From the NCBI GenBank assembly GCA_014802325.1, contig JAAVCK010000014.1, positions 33,940-97,939 of the forward strand: 64,000 nt of DNA. The letters run 5' to 3'. The stretch is from Bacteroides sp. GTDB lineage: Bacteria; Bacteroidota; Bacteroidia; Bacteroidales; Muribaculaceae. The notes under the pieces were generated by a model. That model was not told where the DNA came from. It did no database searches and saw nothing but the letters and a program-made list of their open reading frames with translations. Below are positions 59,212 to 64,000 of this stretch, in pieces; the stretch's first letter is position 1, and each line of letters starts with the position of its first letter. Both the position numbers and the translations under genes were made by a program.

Positions 59212-61080
59212 ATGGAATTCAACGCTCAACTCTCAGCCGAAAACGGCCGCCGACTCGCGGCCATCCGTACCGCCTACGACCCGCTTACGGGCGAAGGCGC
59301 ATCGGGCGAACGTGTGGCAGTGGCGCGCGGCGGTAAGATACTCTACCTGCCTGCCGCTGTGACCGCAGCCTCGTCCTACGACCCCTCTATGAGCGATAAT
59401 GCACTCGATACGCTGCGTTTCCGCCACGATTTCGAGTACTGGGCGGCCCGATGCACGCGCATACATGACAAATATACCCGACGCAATGTGCCCTTCGTGC
59501 TCAACCGTCCGCAGCGGCGCGTGGTGGCAGAGCTCGAACGCATGCGTGTGAGCGATGAACCGATAAGGCTTATTGTGCTCAAAGCGCGCCAGTGGGGATG
59601 CTCCACACTGGTGGCGGCCTATATGCTGTGGATACAGATGATACAGATGATACACCGCCACAACTGGAACTCGGTCATATGCGCCCACACTCGCGACACG
59701 TCGCTTACGGTACGCCTGACCACCGAGATGCTCCTCGCATCGTATCCCGACGAATATCTCGACGACGACGAGCGCGCCTGCCTGAAACCTCTGGCCGGAA
59801 TGAGCGGCACCCGCTATATACCCGGGCGCGGCGCGGCCGTGACGGTGACGTCGAGCTACGGCACCAACTCCGTGCGCGGACTTGATGTGACTATGGCTCA
59901 TCTGACCGAAGTGGCTTTCTGGCGTCAGGGTAAAGCGTCGGGCCCCGAGGATACCATGCGTGCCGTGACCAGCGGCATAACCACCGAACCATATACGCTG
60001 ATAGTGCTCGAATCTACCGCCCACGGCGAGAACAACTATTTTCACAACGAGTGGAAGCGCACCGTGGAGGGGCAGAGCGACAAGGCGTGGGTGTTTGTGC
60101 CCTGGTATGAAAACGAAGCCTATATGCGTCCGGTGACCGACCCCGAGACATTCGTGGCCGGGATGGACGGATATGAGGAGTGGCTGTGGCGCGAACACGG
60201 CTGCTGCCTTGAGCAGATATGCTGGTATCGCTGTCGCCGACGCGAGTATGGCGACCGCCGCCACCTTCAGAGCGAGTATCCCACCACACCGGAAGAGGCA
60301 TTTACCGAAGCGTTCAACGGTGTTTTCTCGGCTGCCGACGCCGACAATCTGCGCCTCGACTGCCGACTGCCCGTCACGACCGGCGAGGTGGTGATGAAAG
60401 GGCGCATAGCCGAGGTGAAGGAGAGCGCCGAGGGCGGGACGCTGATATGGAGTCATCCGCGCCCCGACACCGCGCCCAACGACTATATATGTACCGTCGA
60501 CATCGGAGGCCGTACCGACGACGCCGACTACTCGGTGATAACGGTGATGGACCGTCACTTCGATCACAGGGGCATACGTCACCCCGAAGTGGTGGCTACG
60601 TGGCGCGGACATATCGACATGGACATATTGGCCGGAAAGGCGGTGGCGATGGCACGATATTACAGCAACGCCCTGCTGGTGATAGAGAGCAATTCGCTCG
60701 AAAGCGACGCCGCCGAGGCCGGGCCGTATATACTCAAGACCATAGGCCGAAGCTATCAGAATATGTATCGCCGAGTGGCCCGCGACAGTATGGGGGCGGC
60801 CGACAGCCGACCCGGATTTCACACCAACCGTCGGACCAAGGGTGCGATGATCTCAAACCTCGTGGCCAGAGTGCGCGACGGCGAGTACATAGAGCGTGAC
60901 GAACGGGTCATAACCGAGTATCTCAATTATCAGCGACTGCCGGGCACGGGCTACGGTGCCAAGGAGGGATGCCACGACGACATGCTGATGACTCGCGCCA
61001 TGGCTCTATTTGTGGATCTCGACGCTCCGCAGCCCTCGCGCGCCAAGGTCGACGAACTTCTGAAATTGCAGATAAGATAA
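59212..61080 (+). CDS. Orphan phage-type terminase large subunit
   Basis: 622 aa. Walker A variant KARQWGCST at 124-132, Walker B with catalytic Glu MAHLTEVAFW at 228-237, and a C-terminal RNase H-like nuclease with acidic residues in TVDIGGRTDDADYS (Asp near 429), VIESNS and CHDDML (589-590). These are the two activities of a packaging motor: ATPase and DNA cleavage. Both seem intact. Yet no portal, capsid, tail, integrase or small terminase is nearby; the neighbours are psd and a GH2 gene, and its base composition matches theirs. It has its own promoter. It could be a long-resident remnant or a domesticated nuclease/ATPase. Confidence 0.87.
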   Translation: MEFNAQLSAENGRRLAAIRTAYDPLTGEGASGERVAVARGGKILYLPAAVTAASSYDPSMSDNALDTLRFRHDFEYWAARCTRIHDKYTRRNVPFVLNRPQRRVVAELERMRVSDEPIRLIVLKARQWGCSTLVAAYMLWIQMIQMIHRHNWNSVICAHTRDTSLTVRLTTEMLLASYPDEYLDDDERACLKPLAGMSGTRYIPGRGAAVTVTSSYGTNSVRGLDVTMAHLTEVAFWRQGKASGPEDTMRAVTSGITTEPYTLIVLESTAHGENNYFHNEWKRTVEGQSDKAWVFVPWYENEAYMRPVTDPETFVAGMDGYEEWLWREHGCCLEQICWYRCRRREYGDRRHLQSEYPTTPEEAFTEAFNGVFSAADADNLRLDCRLPVTTGEVVMKGRIAEVKESAEGGTLIWSHPRPDTAPNDYICTVDIGGRTDDADYSVITVMDRHFDHRGIRHPEVVATWRGHIDMDILAGKAVAMARYYSNALLVIESNSLESDAAEAGPYILKTIGRSYQNMYRRVARDSMGAADSRPGFHTNRRTKGAMISNLVARVRDGEYIERDERVITEYLNYQRLPGTGYGAKEGCHDDMLMTRAMALFVDLDAPQPSRAKVDELLKLQIR

Positions 61081-61087
61081 AAATGCG

Positions 61088-61095
61088 TATATTTG
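61088..61095 (+). promoter_or_regulatory. -7 box TATATTTG for the GH2 gene
   Basis: TATATTTG begins 8 bp after the terminase stop and ends 16 bp before the ATG at 61112. Confidence 0.65.
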
Positions 61096-61111
61096 TGAAA
61101 ACTTACTTACC

Positions 61112-63523
61112 ATGAAAAAGATACTGACCATAGCGATATTAGCCGCAGGAGTAGCCGCGGCCTCGGCGCAGCGAAGCGTGACCACTCTTGCCGACGGATG
61201 GAAATTCTCGCGCGACGGCGGCGAGGAAGTGACAGCGAGCGTGCCACACGACTGGGCCATCTCCGGACCATTCGACCGCTCGATAGACCTTCAGAAAGTG
61301 GCCGTGGAGCAAAACGGCGAGAAGACCGAGACGTGGAAGACAGGACGCACCGGCGCCCTGCCGTTTATCGGTAAAGGCGTGTATACCACCACATTTGAGG
61401 TAGCCGACACGGCCGGACGCTCGTTTGCGCTGGAAATAGACGGCGCCATGAGCCACCCTGTAGTATATGTCAACGACCGCAAAGCCGGCGAGTGGGGCTC
61501 GGGCTACAACTCATTTTATCTCACTATCGACACCCTTCTGACTCCCGGCACAAACATCCTGCGCATCGAGGTGGAAAATCCCGAGAAATCGTCGCGCTGG
61601 TATCCCGGTGCGGGTCTGTACCGTCACGTGCGACTGACCGAGACCGACCGTCTGCACGTGCCCGTATGGGGCACACATGTCACCACTCCGTATGTCGACA
61701 CCGATCAAGCCTCTGTCAGGATAGCCACCCGCATAGCCGGTGCATCCGACACCGAAAAAATCGGTGTGGTGACCACGATCTACGCACCCGACGGCCGCAT
61801 GGTGGCCCGCGACTCGATACTCCACGTGAACCATGGGCGCGAACTGATGCAGAACTTCCTTGTGTCCTCGCCGCAACTGTGGGATCTCGACACCCCGGCC
61901 CTCTACACGGCGCGCACCGAACTGTGGGCCGACGGCCGCAAGACCGACGAGTATGATACACGCTTCGGTATACGGCGCACTGACTTCATACCCCACAAGG
62001 GCTTCTATCTCAACGGCCGGCCGGTGAAATTTCGCGGCGTGTGCAATCATCACGACCTCGGCCCGCTGGGTGCAGCCGTGAACCGCTCGGCTCTTCGCCA
62101 TCAGCTTACTCTGCTTAAAGATATGGGTGTCAACGCTATACGCACTTCCCACAATATGCCTGCGCCCGAACTGGTGGAGCTATGTGACGAGATGGGTATC
62201 ATGCTGATGGTAGAGGCCTTTGACGACTGGAGCTATCGCCCTAAGAGCGAGAACGGCTACGGAAAGATATTTGACGACTGGGCCGAACGCGATATCACCA
62301 ATATGGTGACGCATTACCGCAACAATCCGTCGGTGGTGATGTGGAGCACGGGTAATGAAGTACCCTCGCAGTGGGATCGCCGCAACGGTGCCAAGGTGTC
62401 GGGCCGGCTGCTCGATCTGGTTCACTCGCTCGACGGCACTCGCCCCGTGACCAACGGCATGGATCAGATAAAGGGAGCGCTGACCACCGGATTTGCCGAG
62501 GTGCTCGACGTGCCCGGCTTCAACTATAAGCCCGGCCACTATGAGGATGCTTACCGCCGCCTGCCACAGAAGATGATATTGGGTAGCGAGACGGCATCGA
62601 CAGTATCGTCGCGCGGGGTATACAAGTTTCCCGTGGAGCTGAAGAAGATGGCGGTGTATGACGACAATCAGTCGTCGAGCTACGACACTGAAGCTTGCTC
62701 GTGGTCAAACATACCCGATATAGACTTTGCGGCTGACGACGATATGGAATACGTGATGGGTCAGTTTGTGTGGACGGGATTTGACTACCTGGGAGAGCCC
62801 ACTCCGTATGATACGGATGCGTGGCCGTCGCACAGCAGCTATTTCGGAATCATCGACCTTGCTTCGCTTCCCAAAGACCGCTACTATCTCTATCGCTCGA
62901 AGTGGAACGAGCGTGACACCACCCTGCACATATTACCTCACTGGGAATGGCCTGAGCGTGTGGGTGAGGTGACGCCCGTATTCGTCTATACGTCACTGCC
63001 TAAGGCGGAGCTGTTTGTCAACGGCAAGAGCATGGGCGTGAGAGAGAAAAACGATTCTACCGTGATGCACCGCTACCGACTGATGTGGAACGACGTGGTG
63101 TATGCTCCCGGCGAGATAAAGGTGGTGGCGATGGATGCCGATGGCAATCCGGTGGCCGAGGCTCGCCGAGTGACTCCCGGAAAGGCTGACCGCCTGGTGC
63201 TTACTCCAAGCCGAACGGTGATAGATGCAAACGGCGATGAGCTGGTGTATCTGACGGTGACGGTGACGGATCGCGATGGTAATGAGCTATCACTCGACGA
63301 CCGCGAGGTGAAATTTGAGGTGACGGGTGCGGGGCGGTTTGAGGCGACAGCCAATGGCGACGCGACGTGTCTGATGCCGTTTGGTGAGCCGCGGATGAAG
63401 TTGTTTTCGGGTGCGGCTACGGTGATAGTGCGCGGCGGAACTCAGCCGGGTGAATTGACCGTGAAGGCTACGGCACGCGGCGTGAAGCCGGCAGTGGCGA
63501 GAATCTCAGTGATTCATGATTAA
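61112..63523 (+). CDS. Glycoside hydrolase family 2 protein (beta-galactosidase-like)
   Basis: 803 aa. Signal peptide MKKILTIAILAAGVAAASAQ. A sugar-binding domain (VPHDWAISGPFD, WYPGAGLYRHVRL), an immunoglobulin-like domain, then the barrel with acid/base Glu in WSTGNEVPS (about 416) and nucleophile Glu in LGSETAST (about 492). The C-terminal part has DUF4982-like (TPVFVYTSLPKAELFVNGKS) and Ig-like modules. Exo-acting GH2 enzymes of this layout cleave beta-galactosides or related glycans in the periplasm. The final codons GTG ATT CAT GAT TAA fall in the TGATTCATGATT repeat. Confidence 0.94.
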   Translation: MKKILTIAILAAGVAAASAQRSVTTLADGWKFSRDGGEEVTASVPHDWAISGPFDRSIDLQKVAVEQNGEKTETWKTGRTGALPFIGKGVYTTTFEVADTAGRSFALEIDGAMSHPVVYVNDRKAGEWGSGYNSFYLTIDTLLTPGTNILRIEVENPEKSSRWYPGAGLYRHVRLTETDRLHVPVWGTHVTTPYVDTDQASVRIATRIAGASDTEKIGVVTTIYAPDGRMVARDSILHVNHGRELMQNFLVSSPQLWDLDTPALYTARTELWADGRKTDEYDTRFGIRRTDFIPHKGFYLNGRPVKFRGVCNHHDLGPLGAAVNRSALRHQLTLLKDMGVNAIRTSHNMPAPELVELCDEMGIMLMVEAFDDWSYRPKSENGYGKIFDDWAERDITNMVTHYRNNPSVVMWSTGNEVPSQWDRRNGAKVSGRLLDLVHSLDGTRPVTNGMDQIKGALTTGFAEVLDVPGFNYKPGHYEDAYRRLPQKMILGSETASTVSSRGVYKFPVELKKMAVYDDNQSSSYDTEACSWSNIPDIDFAADDDMEYVMGQFVWTGFDYLGEPTPYDTDAWPSHSSYFGIIDLASLPKDRYYLYRSKWNERDTTLHILPHWEWPERVGEVTPVFVYTSLPKAELFVNGKSMGVREKNDSTVMHRYRLMWNDVVYAPGEIKVVAMDADGNPVAEARRVTPGKADRLVLTPSRTVIDANGDELVYLTVTVTDRDGNELSLDDREVKFEVTGAGRFEATANGDATCLMPFGEPRMKLFSGAATVIVRGGTQPGELTVKATARGVKPAVARISVIHD

Positions 63524-63597
63524 GGATTCCTTTTTGATTTATGATTCATGATGCATGATTCATGATTCCTTTTTGATTCATGATTCATGATTTTTGT
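63513..63597 (+). repeat. ATGATTC-type tandem repeat starting inside the GH2 C-terminal codons
   Basis: GTGATTCATGATTAAGGATTCC, then about two copies of the 39-bp unit (start CTTTTTGATTYATGATTCAT), running into the B' palindrome at 63599. Confidence 0.8.
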
Positions 63598-63598
63598 G

Positions 63599-63866
63599 CA
63601 ACCGCTCCGCGGTTGTGTCGCGGTGGGTTTTGTTCCCCGGGTGACAAGCACCCGGGGTTAACGTTGTGGCAGCCACTCCGTGGCTTTTTTGAGACACATC
63701 TGTAGGTGTGCATGGGAACGTGGTGGGTGTTTGTACCCCCTGGTGGCAACGCCCTGGGGGGGTAACGTTGTGGTAGCCACTCCGTGGCTTTTTTTGACTC
63801 GCACCCGTGGCCGCTCGGTTTTTGCTCGGCCGGACGCTCCCCAGTGAGCGTCACTACAGGAGAGGA
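63599..63866 (-). repeat. B-A-B' module, decayed second A-B, and composite D block
   Basis: In reverse orientation: B' 63599-63615, A 63635-63657, B 63671-63685; then a decayed A (63736-63762), B 63775-63789 and the D block (TTTTTTGACTCGCACCCGTGG to GAGCGTCACTACAGG). This is the mirror of 50725-51042. The ORF 63585-63854 is a repeat translation. Confidence 0.8.
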
Positions 63867-64000
63867 TTTATGATTTATGATTAATGATTAAGGATTCATG
63901 ATTAAGGAGAAAATCATGAATTATGAATCATGAATTATGAATCATGAATTATGAATCATGAATTATGAATCATGAATTATGAATCATGAATTATGAATCA
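63867..64000. repeat. 14-bp tandem repeat array running off the window edge
   Basis: TGATTTATGATTAATGATTAAGG is followed by an inversion (AAGGAGAAAATC) and then seven or so copies of ATGAATTATGAATC to the end of the window. The left part and the array have opposite orientation, so they could fold back. Confidence 0.85.

Noticed and set aside
59233-60822. 529-aa antisense ORF over the terminase
   Set aside because: A shadow of GC-rich codon usage; the terminase frame has clear catalytic motifs and a promoter. The same applies to antisense ORFs at 47322-48566 and 14793-15863.
59212-61080. Prophage
   Set aside because: Only the terminase is phage-like; the neighbours are psd and a GH2 enzyme and no att sites or integrase are seen.
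63585-63854. 89-aa ORF near the right end
   Set aside because: Translation of the B-A-B' and D repeats; no independent evidence.

Overview
The window looks like chromosomal DNA from a GC-rich Bacteroidales, most likely Muribaculaceae-like. The evidence is TAnnTTTG-type -7 promoter boxes before many genes, Bacteroidetes-restricted families (DUF3078, DUF4491, DUF4834, long urocanase, fused FtcD/FchA), a type IX secretion sortase (PorU), and several secreted proteins ending in T9SS-like C-terminal domains. The family-level placement is inference. No rRNA, tRNA, CRISPR array or complete prophage was seen.

Layout. 1-6.0 kb: 3' end of a secreted protein gene, a repeat-rich gap, then a giant multidomain surface protein (minus). 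6.2-12.3 kb: a three-gene envelope operon (DUF3078 plus two small secreted proteins), DUF4491, an unrecognised membrane protein and a U32 peptidase. 12.7-12.9 kb: a promoter-to-terminator non-coding RNA candidate. 13.1-20 kb: RND efflux adaptor, pump and outer-membrane channel, followed by an LpxA-type acyltransferase. 20.5-25.9 kb: aspartate aminotransferase, GH43 and tyrS on the minus strand; the tyrS 3' end is duplicated around an AT-rich island carrying a lipoprotein ORF split by an in-frame TAG and a small membrane protein. 26.1-28.4 kb: pheS, nth and a TRIC-family protein. 28.8-36.3 kb: a paralogue of the giant surface protein and an M6 metalloprotease. 36.6-38.0 kb: upp and a small HUH transposase (RAYT/IS200-like) bracketed by inverted palindromic modules. 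38.2-46.1 kb: one tightly overlapping operon encoding an XRE/S24 regulator, a TPR protein, FtcD-FchA, HutU, HutH and HutI, which converts histidine to glutamate and delivers C1 units to tetrahydrofolate. 46.5-50.7 kb: GH25 lysozyme lipoprotein and PorU. 51.1-55.5 kb: TPM protein, dgt, menG and purC. 55.7-59.0 kb: FNT transporter, DUF2461, DUF4834, pssA and psd (phosphatidylethanolamine synthesis). 59.2-63.5 kb: a solitary phage-type large terminase and a GH2 glycosidase.

The most distinctive feature is a dispersed repeat system in nearly every larger gap. A three-palindrome module (called B-A-B' here) occurs singly, in tandem, or as an inverted pair. Two inverted pairs have only about 21 bp between the arms; a third pair holds the HUH transposase gene between its arms. 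That is the arrangement expected of a REP/RAYT system with non-autonomous derivatives. A second repeat family built on TGATTCATGATT starts at or within the stop codons of several genes and often abuts the B' side of a module.

Other points of note are the hut operon headed by a LexA/CI-like regulator whose promoter lies inside a perfect 12-bp inverted repeat, the tyrS-associated island, and the orphan terminase.
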